In this document: in pieces, positions 39,010 to 47,971 of the stretch | How positions within the stretch are numbered: the stretch's first letter is position 1 | Layout of the letters: every line of letters starts with the position of its first letter | Origin: Phycisphaerae bacterium | GTDB lineage: Bacteria; Planctomycetota; Phycisphaerae; UBA1845; Fen-1342 | Reading direction: 5' to 3' | Assembly: GCA_022072445.1 (NCBI GenBank) | Contig: JAJVHV010000024.1 | Coordinates: 62,001-126,000 of the forward strand | DNA: 64,000 nt | Position numbers and translations under genes: made by a program | The notes under the pieces: generated by a model | The model's database searches: none | Told to the model about the DNA's origin: nothing | The model's input: only the letters and a program-made list of their open reading frames with translations

Positions 39010-39091
39010 GCGGACGTGGCGGAACTGGCATACGCAAAGGATTTAGGATCCTTCGGGGAAACCCATGCGGGTTCGACTCCCGCCGTCCGCA
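39010..39091 (+). tRNA. tRNA-Leu (anticodon UAG)
   Basis: An 82-nt class II tRNA. The acceptor stem GCGGACG (39010-39016) pairs with CGTCCGC (39084-39090), with discriminator A. The anticodon stem AAGGA/TCCTT encloses loop TTTAGGA, so the anticodon is TAG, which reads CUA. The long variable arm forms GGG-GAAA-CCC, and the T arm is GCGGG-TTCGACT-CCCGC. CCA is not encoded. Confidence 0.95.
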
Positions 39092-39101
39092 ATCCGGGCC
39101 C

Positions 39102-39905
39102 CTACGGCTCGACGCCGGTTGGGGATGGACGGACGCCGAGCCCTTCGAGCAGCGCGGCGTACGCCGGCCGCGGGTCGGGGAATCGACCCTTGGGCGGCAG
39201 GTTCCACTTTTCGAACAGCCGCTCGTTATCGCGCGTCCGCGTCTCGCCCGCGTCCGCCGCTTTGCGCTCATCGATCAGCTCTTCGTGATACACGCATGCG
39301 CCGGGTAACCCGACCACCGGCAACCCGGCACCGAGCGACACCTTCAGCGACAAATCCGGGTCCCAGGCGCAAAACTGATAGTCAGTGTCGAGAAATCCGA
39401 CTCGCGCCAGCGTCTCGCGCCGCAACAGCCCGAAATTCGCATAGGGATGCCCGCGCACGTGCAGCACTCCGAAATGAAGCCCGTCGCGGTCGAATCCGTT
39501 CAGCTCGTTCCACGGCTGCGCGTGATTGTGATAGAACGCCACCATGCCGACGTCCCGGCGGACTCGCAGAAACGACAGCGCGGCGTCGACCGAACCCGGA
39601 AGCGCATACGCGTCGTCATTCAGCCACATCACGAATTCGCCGCGCGCCAGGCGAAACGCAGCATCGTACGCGCGGCAACAGCCCCGCCGCGGACGCTGGA
39701 CGTGCAGCCGCACGCCCCGCTGCTGCGCGAGCCACGCCGCCGACCCATCGGTGCCCCCACCCTCAACAACCACGAACTCATATCGGACGTTGAGCGTCGC
39801 GCGCGTTTGCGTCACACAACGCTCCAGCCGTTCACGCCGCTGATAAGTCGCCAGCACGACGCTCAGTTCGGGTGGCGCGGCGTCGGGCGAAGGGGCTGTT
39901 CTCAT
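39102..39905 (-). CDS. Family 2 glycosyltransferase
   Basis: A 267-residue GT-A-fold enzyme. LSVVLATYQRRERLERCV is the usual family 2 N-terminus and FVMWLNDDAY holds the DxD-like metal site. FLDTDYQFCAWDPDLSLKVS follows, typical of rhamnosyl or glycan chain transferases. The gene begins with MRTAPSPD and ends ten bases from tRNA-Leu on the opposite strand. Acceptor and sugar are unknown. Confidence 0.85.
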   Translation of the reverse strand: MRTAPSPDAAPPELSVVLATYQRRERLERCVTQTRATLNVRYEFVVVEGGGTDGSAAWLAQQRGVRLHVQRPRRGCCRAYDAAFRLARGEFVMWLNDDAYALPGSVDAALSFLRVRRDVGMVAFYHNHAQPWNELNGFDRDGLHFGVLHVRGHPYANFGLLRRETLARVGFLDTDYQFCAWDPDLSLKVSLGAGLPVVGLPGACVYHEELIDERKAADAGETRTRDNERLFEKWNLPPKGRFPDPRPAYAALLEGLGVRPSPTGVEP

Positions 39906-40002
39906 GACGCCCTGATCGGCTAGAATCGGCGTGTCAGGTAAGGCGTCTGCGTCCGAAAATCTCGGATCCGCCTAGTCCTTCTTTCACTGCGCTGAGGCAA
40001 CC

Positions 40003-42258
40003 ATGAGTCCGACTTCCCGCCGCCTCGTACTCACGTGCTTTTTTGTTGTCACCGTCAGCGACGCGCTGCTCGCGCAACTGGTCAGTTACGCGGACCATCG
40101 CGTGGTGCGCGTTCAGGTCGCTACTCCCGCCGACGTCGCGAAGCTGCTCACGCTCACCGACGACGTGTGGAGCCACGAGGTCGTGAACAACGAACTCGAC
40201 GTGCGTGTGACGCCCGAGCAGTTTGCCGAACTTGAGAAGTCGGGTATGAGCTTTGAAGTGCTGATCGCCGACTTGCAGCCGCTGGTCGAAGCGAGCCTGC
40301 TTGGTAACCCCGGCCGCGGCACCTATGACAACTACATGCAGTACGCGGACGTGAATAACTACCTGACTTCGCTGGCCGCCGCGCGGCCCGATCTCGCCCA
40401 GACCTTCGTCGTCGGATCGACGCACCAGGCCCGCAACATCGTCGGAATTCAGATCACCGGCCCCGGCGGCGGCAACAAGCCCGGCGTGCTCTACTTCGGC
40501 GGCGAGCACGCCCGCGAGTGGATCACCGTCCCGGTGGTCATGTACTTCGCCGATCAGCTCATCAACCAGTACGACACCGACCCCGGTATCAAGAAACTGG
40601 TCGACCGCGCCGTCTTCTATCTCATCCCGATCTTCAACGCCGACGGCTACGTCTACACCTGGACCAACGAACGCCTGTGGCGCAAGAACCGCCGCAACAA
40701 CGGCGGGGGCGTCTACGGCGTCGATCTGAACCGCAACTGGAGCGTCGGCTGGGGCGGGGAAGGCTCGGACAGCGCGCCCAGCAGCGATATTTACCGCGGC
40801 CCCTCGGCCTTCTCCGAGCCCGAGACCGCCGCGCTGAGCAACTTCGTCCTGGCGCACCCGAACATCGCCACGATGAACGACGTTCACAGTTTTTCGCAAT
40901 ACATCCTCTTCCCGTACGCGTACAAATCCGGCCTGCCGGCTAATCAGTCCGAGTACGTCGCGGTCGGCACCGCGATGGCCTCGCTGATCCTCGCCGAGCA
41001 CGGGCTGGTCTACGAGCCGATGAACACGTACAGCGGGCTTTATCCGGCGGCGGGCGCGTCGATGGACTGGGGCCACGACATCGCGGGCGCATTGGCGATG
41101 GCGGTCGAGATGCGCGACACCGGCGAATTCGGATTCGTGCTGCCCGCCAGCCAGATCATTCCGGCGTGCGAGGAGATGTTCCCGGCCCTGCTCTATCAGG
41201 CCGACTGGGCCACGACGCCGGTGCGCATCAGCTATCCGAACGGTCAGCCGGCCAATTTCGTCCCCGGTCAGGCCACGAACATGACGGTTCAGATCGTCGC
41301 CGCCAATGAAAGCGTCGACACGAGTAGCGCGCTGCTCTATGTCCGCACCACCGGCGCCGGCGCCTACACGGCCTACCCGATCACGCACGTCAGCGGCAGC
41401 ACCTTCAACGCCACTTTCCCCTCGCGAAACTGCGGGCCCGACACCGAGTACTACGTCACGGCGGAAGGCACTGGCGGCACGCTGGCATACAGTCCGTCCG
41501 ACGCGCCAACGAGCGTCTTCAGCGCTCCGGTCGGCACGCTGACGACGTTCTTCAGCGACAACTTTACGACCAACCTGAGCTGGACCGTGCAGGACACGAG
41601 CCTGACGTCGGGTAGCTGGGTGCGCGTCGATCCGCGCGGCACCTCGGCGCAGCCCGAAGACGACAACCCCGCCGGCACGGGCACGATGTGCTACGTCACC
41701 GGCCAGGGCAGCGTGGGCGGCAGCGTCGGCGAAGCCGACGTGGATGGCGGGCCGACGCGGCTGATCTCGCCGGTCATGGCCCTCGCCGGTCAGGACCCCA
41801 CCATCAGCTACTATCGCTGGTTCTACAACGACGACGGCGACGACACGCTGGTCGTCGAAGTGACCGGCAACGGGACGACGTGGGTGACGGTCGAAACGGT
41901 CGGCGCCAGCCCGTCATGGACGCCGCACAGCTTCCGCCTGGCCGATTTCGTGACGCCGAGCAACAGCGTCCGCATCCGCTTCAGCACGTCCGACAATCCG
42001 AATAACTCGATCACCGAGGCGGCGATCGACGACGTGCTGGTCTCGACCATCGAGTGCGTGGGCGGACCGGTGAAGGGCGACACGAACTGTGACGGTTCGA
42101 TCGACGGCTTCGACATCGACTCGTTCGTGCTGGCGCTGACCAATCCGGCGCAGTACGAGCTTGATTATCCCGACTGCGACATCGACAACGCCGACGTCAA
42201 CGACGACGGCTCGGTCAACGGCTTCGACGTTGATCCGTTCGTCGAGCTGCTGTCGTAG
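40003..42258 (+). CDS. Secreted M14 zinc carboxypeptidase with dockerin-like tail
   Basis: A 751-residue exported peptidase with signal and propeptide (1 to about 105). The M14 catalytic domain has zinc ligands in GGEHARE (H169, E172), substrate Arg/Asn in [10 protein letters not shown], a third zinc His in [13 protein letters not shown] and catalytic Glu in [13 protein letters not shown]. About 300 further residues form beta-sandwich domains, the last with a jelly-roll look ([20 protein letters not shown]). The end has two calcium-loop repeats ([32 protein letters not shown]). It should trim C-terminal residues of proteins outside the cell. Confidence 0.88.
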   Translation: MSPTSRRLVLTCFFVVTVSDALLAQLVSYADHRVVRVQVATPADVAKLLTLTDDVWSHEVVNNELDVRVTPEQFAELEKSGMSFEVLIADLQPLVEASLLGNPGRGTYDNYMQYADVNNYLTSLAAARPDLAQTFVVGSTHQARNIVGIQITGPGGGNKPGVLYFGGEHAREWITVPVVMYFADQLINQYDTDPGIKKLVDRAVFYLIPIFNADGYVYTWTNERLWRKNRRNNGGGVYGVDLNRNWSVGWGGEGSDSAPSSDIYRGPSAFSEPETAALSNFVLAHPNIATMNDVHSFSQYILFPYAYKSGLPANQSEYVAVGTAMASLILAEHGLVYEPMNTYSGLYPAAGASMDWGHDIAGALAMAVEMRDTGEFGFVLPASQIIPACEEMFPALLYQADWATTPVRISYPNGQPANFVPGQATNMTVQIVAANESVDTSSALLYVRTTGAGAYTAYPITHVSGSTFNATFPSRNCGPDTEYYVTAEGTGGTLAYSPSDAPTSVFSAPVGTLTTFFSDNFTTNLSWTVQDTSLTSGSWVRVDPRGTSAQPEDDNPAGTGTMCYVTGQGSVGGSVGEADVDGGPTRLISPVMALAGQDPTISYYRWFYNDDGDDTLVVEVTGNGTTWVTVETVGASPSWTPHSFRLADFVTPSNSVRIRFSTSDNPNNSITEAAIDDVLVSTIECVGGPVKGDTNCDGSIDGFDIDSFVLALTNPAQYELDYPDCDIDNADVNDDGSVNGFDVDPFVELLS

Positions 42259-42302
42259 AAGCGCGCCGCGCCTCTTTCGCCCGGCAGAACGCACGGTCGT
42301 GG

Positions 42303-42448
42303 CCAGGGGCTCTGAGCCCCTGGCGGGGCGGGTTTCCAACCCGTACAGACCGGTCGGAGGCTGGTCCCCCAGCACCGAGACCAACCGGAGGCCGGATTGG
42401 ACCGGACGGTGTCTGGTCCCGGCAGGTCGCCAACGGCGGCGACCTGCC
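42303..42448. repeat. Hairpin elements between convergent genes
   Basis: A perfect hairpin CCAGGGGCTC-T-GAGCCCCTGG (42303-42323), followed by a GGGTTTCCAACCC hairpin, and a second dispersed hairpin, GGCAGGTCGCC and GGCGACCTGCC (42421-42448). They lie between convergent gene ends (42258, 42472), so they could act as bidirectional terminators, though no T-run follows. Confidence 0.75.
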
Positions 42449-42471
42449 GGGACTACAGAAATAGGGCGCGA

Positions 42472-44076
42472 TCAGCGCTTCGTCGTACCGACTTGTACGC
42501 CGTTGATCACGGTTCGCACGCAGTGCGTGGTGAACTCGAACGGATCGCCGTCGTACAGTGCGGCGTCGCCGTCCTTGCCGACTTCGAGCGAGCCGACGCG
42601 CTGCTCGATGCCGAGAATCTTCGCCGGCTGGATCGTGATCGTGGCCAGCGCCTGCTCGGGCGTCAGGCCGTTCGACGCGGCCATCGCCGCCTCGAACAAC
42701 ACGACGCGCACCTTGGGCACGTAGTCTTCGTAGCCGCCCTGGATCGCGACCGGGATGCCGGCCTTCATGAGCTTGCTGGCGGTCTCGAAGCTCAGATTCT
42801 CGGTGTCCTCGTAAGCGCGGTACATCGTCGGGTGCACCAGCACGGGCACGCCCGCGGCCTTGATCTCGTCGGTCAGCAGATACGCCTCCGCGGCCATGTC
42901 GAGGATCAGGCGGACATTGAACTCCTTTGCGAGGCGCAGAGCGGTCGCGATGTCGTGCGCGCGGTTGCAGGTGACGACCAGCGGCAGCTCGCGCTTCAGC
43001 ACGCGGACGAGCATCTCGCTGCGCAGGCTGCGATCGGGCTTCTTGTCAGGCTCGGCGGCCTTGTCCAGCTTCTGCTGATACTCCTGGGCCTTGATCAGCT
43101 CCTGCCGCAGGAGCGAAACCATCTTGCTGCGCGTGCCGGGCGATTTGCCGTCGCCTTTCTGCGCCCAGGGGCTGAGCGTCGCGACGACGGCCGCGTCGGC
43201 GACCAGCGTGGCTTCCTCGACCGTGTTGCCTGTGGTCTTGAGGATCGCCGTCTGGCCGGAGATGACTTCGCCGGGTGCATGACCGGTGTGAACGGTCGTG
43301 ACGCCGAAGCCGCGCAGCCACTCGATCAGCTTTTCCTGCGGGTTGTAGGCGTCGATGGCGCGGAGCTCGGGCTGAAGCGGCGCGGAGTGCTCGAGTTGGT
43401 CGCTGTCGTGCTTCTGGTTGTAGATGCCGGAGAGGCCGACGACCGTGTGCGCGTCGATCAGCCCGGGCGTGACGACCGCGGCGTCGAGCGTCTTCGTGCC
43501 GGCGGGAATCTGCACCTGCGCCGCCGGTCCGACGGCGGCGATCTTGCCGTCGCGGATCAGCACGGCGCCGTCCTTGATCGTGCCGGCGGGGCCCATCGTG
43601 TGAATGATCTTGCCCTTGATGGCGATCGTCTGACCGCTGGCGACGCAGACAGACGCGAGCGCCGCCGTGATCGCCGCGAACGCGGCGACGCGTCCCCTTC
43701 GTCGCTGCGTCGCTCTCTCCGCGCCTCGTCGTTCACGCACCGGCCGGAGGCCGATGCTCCCCTTCGTCGCTGCGTCGCTCCGTCGCTGCCTCAGCACCGG
43801 GCCGTTCACGCACCGGCCGGAGGCCGATGCTCCCCTTCGTCGCTGCGTCGCTCTCTCCGCGCCTCGTCGTTCACGCACCGGCCGGAGGCCGATGCTCCCC
43901 TTCGTCGCTGCGTCGCTCCGTCGCTGCCTCAGCACCGGGCCGTTCACGCACCGGCCGGAGGCCGATGCTCCCCTTCGTCGCTGCGTCGCTCTCTCCGCGC
44001 CTCGTCGTTCACGCACCGGCCGGAGGCCGATGCTCCCCTTCGTCGCTGCGTCGCTCCGTCGCTCTTCTTGCGTCAT
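42472..44076 (-). CDS. Amidohydrolase-like paralog lacking the HxH metal motif, with N-terminal repeat expansion
   Basis: Start at the ATG ending at 44076, overlapping the upstream stop (ATGA); no alternative start lies closer to the signal segment. The 534-residue protein begins MTQEE, then 123 residues of near-identical repeats (residues 6-128), then a signal-like segment RVAAFAAITAALASVCVASG (129 on) and an amidohydrolase-like TIM barrel (TPGLIDAHTVVGLSG, VVTCNRAHDIATALRLAKEF, VQIPAGTKTLDAAVV). The usual HxH is DAHTVVG here, and the later barrel His and Asp ligands are not evident (IQGGYED in place of the Asp motif). It may be a non-catalytic partner of the upstream amidohydrolase. Confidence 0.7.
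   Translation of the reverse strand: MTQEERRSDAATKGSIGLRPVRERRGAERATQRRRGASASGRCVNGPVLRQRRSDAATKGSIGLRPVRERRGAERATQRRRGASASGRCVNGPVLRQRRSDAATKGSIGLRPVRERRGAERATQRRRGRVAAFAAITAALASVCVASGQTIAIKGKIIHTMGPAGTIKDGAVLIRDGKIAAVGPAAQVQIPAGTKTLDAAVVTPGLIDAHTVVGLSGIYNQKHDSDQLEHSAPLQPELRAIDAYNPQEKLIEWLRGFGVTTVHTGHAPGEVISGQTAILKTTGNTVEEATLVADAAVVATLSPWAQKGDGKSPGTRSKMVSLLRQELIKAQEYQQKLDKAAEPDKKPDRSLRSEMLVRVLKRELPLVVTCNRAHDIATALRLAKEFNVRLILDMAAEAYLLTDEIKAAGVPVLVHPTMYRAYEDTENLSFETASKLMKAGIPVAIQGGYEDYVPKVRVVLFEAAMAASNGLTPEQALATITIQPAKILGIEQRVGSLEVGKDGDAALYDGDPFEFTTHCVRTVINGVQVGTTKR
43693..44061 (-). repeat. 138-bp tandem repeat inside the amidohydrolase-like gene
   Basis: About 2.7 copies, period exactly 138 bp (markers GCGCCTCGTC at 43721, 43859 and 43997). 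138 is 46 codons, so the reading frame and absence of stops are preserved. Each unit holds two halves of 73 and 65 bp that share CACCGGCCGGAGGCCGATGC. The array sits between the start codon and the signal segment. Confidence 0.9.
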
Positions 44077-45386
44077 TGCCCCTCCTCCTGCTCCGCGCAG
44101 CACAGATACGGTTTCAGCGGGCTGCCGGCGCCGTAGCCGCCGACGGCGTGCAGATAGTCCTTCGGGTCGCTGCGGTCGAACACCTTGACGCCCTCGACCC
44201 ACGTCTCCAGCACCTTGGAGTACACACTCAGCGGGTCGCCCGACAGAATGATGAAATCCGCGTCTTTTCCAGCTTCGAGCGAGCCGATCCGCGCGTCGAG
44301 GTCCATCATCTTGGCGCCGTTCAGCGTCAGCGACGCCAGCGCCGTCTTGCGCGACAGCCCGCCGCGCACGCCCAGCGCCGCGCTGCGGAGAAACCAGCGC
44401 GCGTCGGTGATCCAGTCGTCAGTGTGATAGGCCAGCAGCACGCCGGCCTTTTCCAGCACGGCGCCGGTCTCGAACGAGATTTCCGCCGCCTCCAGCTTTC
44501 CGCCCGGGCTGTCGACGATGATCGCCGAGCAGGGCGCCTTGGCGGCGGCGATTTCGTCGGCGACCTTCCACGCCTCGCTGACGTGGTGCAGCACGACGCG
44601 GAAGCCGAACTCCTTGCTGAGCCGCAGCACGGTGATGATGTCGTCGGCACGGTGCGTGTGATGGTGCACGATGCGCTTGCCCTCGAGCACCTCGACCATG
44701 GCCTCGAGGCCGATGTCGCGCGCTGGCACTTTCTCCGGGTCGCCGGCGGCGCGTTGAATCTTGTCGCGATACTCCTGCGCCTTGATGTACTGCTCGCGGA
44801 CCAGCGCGGCCGACTTGCCGCGCGTGCCGGAGAAGGGCGGATCGCGCATCGAGTTCGTGCCGTTGGCCATCTTCATGCCGCCCATCAGCCAGCCCGACGC
44901 GTCGCGGATGCCCATCTCCTCGATCGTCTTGCAGCCCTTGCGGAGCTTCACGTAGATCGTCTGGCCGCTCATCAGGTGCCCAGAGCCAGGCATGATGTTC
45001 AGCGTCGTCAGACCGCCGGCGACGCCACGGCGGAAGCCGGCGTCGAAAGGGTTCAGCGCGTCGTAGACGCGCGTGTCGGGCTGGATGGTGGCGCTGCCGT
45101 CGGCCCCGCCCCAGCCGCCCATGTGGTTATGCGTGTCGACCAGTCCGGGCATGATGAATTTGCCCGTCGCGTCGATCTTCCGCGCGCCGTCGGGAATTTT
45201 CACCGCCCCAGCCGCGCCCGCGGCGACGATCTTGCCTTTATGTACCACCAGCACGCCGCCGTCGACCTCGTCGCCGGCGATGGTGATCAGGTGCGCGCCG
45301 GTGAAGGCGAGCGGGGCGTCCTGGGCGCGGGCCAAGACCGCCGCGGCCATGGCCGCCAGCGCGGCCAGCAGACGAAAGTGCTTCAA
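44073..45386 (-). CDS. Secreted imidazolonepropionase-like amidohydrolase
   Basis: A 437-residue exported amidohydrolase. It has a signal peptide (KHFRLLAALAAMAAAVLARA), metal motif PGLVDTHNHMG with H86 and H88, barrel histidines in KRIVHHHTHRADD and VVLHHVSEA, and catalytic Asp in LAYHTDD. It probably hydrolyses a cyclic amide or a dipeptide-like substrate outside the cytoplasm. Its stop overlaps the start of the metal-less paralog (ATGA), so the two are likely made together, perhaps as a complex. Confidence 0.82.
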   Translation of the reverse strand: MKHFRLLAALAAMAAAVLARAQDAPLAFTGAHLITIAGDEVDGGVLVVHKGKIVAAGAAGAVKIPDGARKIDATGKFIMPGLVDTHNHMGGWGGADGSATIQPDTRVYDALNPFDAGFRRGVAGGLTTLNIMPGSGHLMSGQTIYVKLRKGCKTIEEMGIRDASGWLMGGMKMANGTNSMRDPPFSGTRGKSAALVREQYIKAQEYRDKIQRAAGDPEKVPARDIGLEAMVEVLEGKRIVHHHTHRADDIITVLRLSKEFGFRVVLHHVSEAWKVADEIAAAKAPCSAIIVDSPGGKLEAAEISFETGAVLEKAGVLLAYHTDDWITDARWFLRSAALGVRGGLSRKTALASLTLNGAKMMDLDARIGSLEAGKDADFIILSGDPLSVYSKVLETWVEGVKVFDRSDPKDYLHAVGGYGAGSPLKPYLCCAEQEEGQ

Positions 45387-45632
45387 GATTGGACTCCTTG
45401 CTTCGATCGTGCCCGCTGAAAGCGGGGATGTTATCGCCGGCGCCGGCGCTTCTCCAGTAGGCGCCCCGAGCGCCTCCGCGGCCCCGCGTCCGCGGCGGCG
45501 TCGCGGCTCGCGTCCCCCGCGGCCGGCGCGGTAACATGCGGCGCCTCAGACCCCTCTCCCTTGTGGGGAGAGGCCGGGAGAGGGGCAAAACGCGTGCGAA
45601 GATAAGACCCTCCCAATAGGAGCGTGACTCTC

Positions 45633-46556
45633 ATGATGTCCGATCGCGTCAAGCAGATCCTGAGCTGGTACGAATCCGACAACGCCGGCGTGCTGGCGAA
45701 TCTCCGCCGGCTGCTGGGCAGCGGCACGCTGCGCGACACGGGTAAGCTCGTGATCCTGCCGGTCGACCAGGGTTTTGAGCACGGCCCGGCCCGCAGCTTC
45801 GCGCCCAATCCGCCGGCGTATAACCCGCACTATCACTTCGAGCTGGCTTTGGAGGCCGGCTGCAACGCCTACGCCGCCCCGCTCGGATTTCTCGAAGCCG
45901 GCGCGCGGACTTACGCGGGCGAGTTGCCGCTGATTCTCAAGCTGAACAACAACGACTCGCTCTACGGCACGAAGAACCCGACTCAGGCCATCACCGCCTC
46001 GGTCGAGCACGCCCTGCGGCTCGGCTGCTGCGCCATCGGCTTCACGATCTATCCGGGCTCGGCGATGTCGCAGGGGCAGTATGAGCAGCTCAACCAGCTC
46101 GCCGAAGAAGCCAAGAGTGTCGGACTGGCCGTGATCGTCTGGTCCTATCCGCGCGGCGAGGGGCTGAGCAAGGAGGGCGAGACGGCGATCGACGTGACCT
46201 GCTACGCCGCCCAGATCGCCTGCCAGCTCGGGGCGCACGTGGTGAAGGTCAAGCCGCCCGCCGCCCACATCGAGCAGGCCGAGGCCAAGAAGGTGTACGA
46301 GAAGCACAAGGTGCCGATCGGAACGCTCGCCGAGCGCATCCGCCACGTCGTGCAGAGCAGCTTCGACGGCCGGCGGATCGTGATCTTCTCGGGCGGGGCC
46401 GCCAAGGACGAGGCGGCCATCCTGGACGAGATCAAGGGCATCCATGCGGGCGGCGGCTTCGGCAGCATCATGGGCCGCAACGCCTTCCAGCGGCCGAAGA
46501 AAGAGGCCCTGGCGCTGCTGAAGAAAGTGATGGACGTGTATGCCGGGAGGGCGTAG
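45633..46556 (+). CDS. Class I fructose-bisphosphate aldolase (archaeal/DhnA type)
   Basis: Start at ATG 45633 with AGGAG 10 nt upstream; an in-frame GTG at 45624 is a weaker candidate. The 307-residue TIM barrel has ILPVDQGFEHGP, LKLNNNDSLYG and VVKVKPPAAH, which holds the Schiff-base Lys of the DhnA/FbaB class, and IFSGGAAKDEAAIL for phosphate binding. It cleaves fructose 1,6-bisphosphate into two triose phosphates in glycolysis and gluconeogenesis. It stands alone; neighbours are unrelated. Confidence 0.88.
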   Translation: MMSDRVKQILSWYESDNAGVLANLRRLLGSGTLRDTGKLVILPVDQGFEHGPARSFAPNPPAYNPHYHFELALEAGCNAYAAPLGFLEAGARTYAGELPLILKLNNNDSLYGTKNPTQAITASVEHALRLGCCAIGFTIYPGSAMSQGQYEQLNQLAEEAKSVGLAVIVWSYPRGEGLSKEGETAIDVTCYAAQIACQLGAHVVKVKPPAAHIEQAEAKKVYEKHKVPIGTLAERIRHVVQSSFDGRRIVIFSGGAAKDEAAILDEIKGIHAGGGFGSIMGRNAFQRPKKEALALLKKVMDVYAGRA

Positions 46557-46574
46557 CGTCTATCAGCCTTACGA

Positions 46575-46877
46575 GTGCAAAGAGAACCACCCGTGCGATC
46601 CGCGAGCGAGCATCATTGGACACCGAATGAAGACCTTGTGGCGATGTATTTGTCTCGGCACGGCTCGGAAAAGCTCGGCCTGACTTTGGCGGGGATTGGA
46701 CACAAGCTCGGCATTCGTGTCGGGACACTCAAGATGCGAATGTCGAACTTCAAGTGGATCGATGGTCGCGGAGGATTGTCGAAGCCGTCGAAGCAATCGC
46801 ATGATGTCGGAGCCACGTACGGTGGACTGAGCGAGCCGGAGATGCGCGGCATTGTGATGAAGGTACTCGGCTTGTAG
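46575..46877 (+). CDS. Small protein with helix-turn-helix-like region
   Basis: A 100-residue frame from GTG 46575; a GTG at 46593 is possible. The segment WTPNEDLVAMYLSRHGSEKLG then LAGIGHKLGIRVGTLKMRMSNFKWIDG looks like a winged or bihelical DNA-binding domain of the kind found ahead of nuclease domains. Here no nuclease follows. It is 18 nt downstream of the aldolase gene. The codon use is less GC-biased than its neighbours, so horizontal origin is possible. Confidence 0.55.
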   Translation: MQREPPVRSASEHHWTPNEDLVAMYLSRHGSEKLGLTLAGIGHKLGIRVGTLKMRMSNFKWIDGRGGLSKPSKQSHDVGATYGGLSEPEMRGIVMKVLGL

Positions 46878-46911
46878 CCAAGTACTCCCCGAACGTCACG
46901 GCGGTGTGGGT

Positions 46912-46942
46912 GGCATGGCTATCGCGCCAGCATAGCCATGCC
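46912..46942. terminator. Hairpin downstream of the small helix-turn-helix gene
   Basis: GGCATGGCTAT and ATAGCCATGCC (11-bp perfect arms, 9-nt loop). A related but imperfect hairpin with TGGCTGT and ACAGCCA arms lies at about 46994-47014. Position fits a terminator, although no T-run follows; it may equally be a dispersed repeat. Confidence 0.45.
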
Positions 46943-47112
46943 GGCCGCGAGTGGGCGATGATCTGCCAAGTCGCGCGCTGCTTCGACCATCGGCATGGCT
47001 GTGCTTCGCGACAGCCACGAAACGACGAAGCGAGCCACCCAACGGCGGCCCCGCGTTGCAGGGGCGCTGGGCGCCATCCGACGCACGCGAGATAGCTGGA
47101 GCCAGTGGCAAC

Positions 47113-47970
47113 ATGACGGAGACCCGCGAGCCGACGGCGTGCGTCCTGGCGATTGAAACGTCCAGCGGCGAGGGCGGCGTGGCGCTGGCGTCGGGCGGAC
47201 GCGTCCTGGCACAGCGCGAGCTGCCGCTGGATCGGCGGCACACGTCGCAGCTTCTGCCGGCGATTGGCGAGCTGGTGAGCGCGGCGGGCTGGACGCCGAG
47301 GGAGCTGACGTCCGTCTATTTCTCGGCCGGGCCGGGGAGTTTTACCGGGCTGCGACTGGCGGCGACGACGGCGCGGATGCTGCAATGGAGCGTGGGGTGC
47401 CAGGTGGTGGCATGTCCGACGCTGGAGGTGATTGCGCGGAATTCGCTCGATACGGGCGCGTGGCCACAGAGGGCCGACGCCACGGCCGGCGATTCGACGT
47501 GGCCGCGGAGAGCCGACGCTACAGAGCAGCGGCAGACGGCCGACGCGACGGAACGGCCAGGAGAAGCGGGCGCGTACGTTGCGCCGATGCTGGATGCGAA
47601 ACGCGAGCAGGTCTTCGCGGCGTGCTATCGAATCGCGGCCGGTGCGGATTCGGACGAGTTGATCGAGTTCGAAACCGCCGGACTCCGCGATCCGGCGACG
47701 TGGTTGGCGGGGCTGCCGCGGCCGCTGGTGGTGGTGGGCACTGGCCTTGCGCGGCATCGGGCCGCCGCGGAAGCAACGGGCGCCATCGTACTGGCCGAGC
47801 ACGCGTGGCGGCCTCGGGTGGAGCAGCTCGTCGTCGTCGGAGACCGCCTGGCGCGACGCGGCCGATTCTGCCTGCCGCAAGAAATCGTGCCAACCTACAT
47901 CCGCCCGCCGGAAGCCGAGGAGGTCTACGAGACGCGGCGGGCGGCAGCGCGCGACCGGCGAGGCGAATGA
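47113..47970 (+). CDS. tsaB: TsaB, partner in tRNA t6A modification
   Basis: Start at ATG 47113. The 285-residue protein has the actin-like N-terminal motif VLAIETSSGEGGVAL and the family signature FSAGPGSFTGLRLAA. TsaB is the scaffold that, with TsaD and TsaE, transfers threonylcarbamoyl to A37 of ANN-decoding tRNAs. Between about residues 113 and 152 it carries an unusual loop made of WPQRADATAG, WPRRADATEQ and QTADAT units, encoded by a dispersed GC-rich repeat. C-terminal CLPQEIVPTYIRPPEAEE is normal for the family. It precedes a glycosyltransferase gene by 1 nt. Confidence 0.85.
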   Translation: MTETREPTACVLAIETSSGEGGVALASGGRVLAQRELPLDRRHTSQLLPAIGELVSAAGWTPRELTSVYFSAGPGSFTGLRLAATTARMLQWSVGCQVVACPTLEVIARNSLDTGAWPQRADATAGDSTWPRRADATEQRQTADATERPGEAGAYVAPMLDAKREQVFAACYRIAAGADSDELIEFETAGLRDPATWLAGLPRPLVVVGTGLARHRAAAEATGAIVLAEHAWRPRVEQLVVVGDRLARRGRFCLPQEIVPTYIRPPEAEEVYETRRAAARDRRGE

Positions 47971-47971
47971 C

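Noticed and set aside
46951-47112. Earlier start for tsaB at 46951
   Set aside because: The 54-residue extension has no family match and would translate intergenic repeats.
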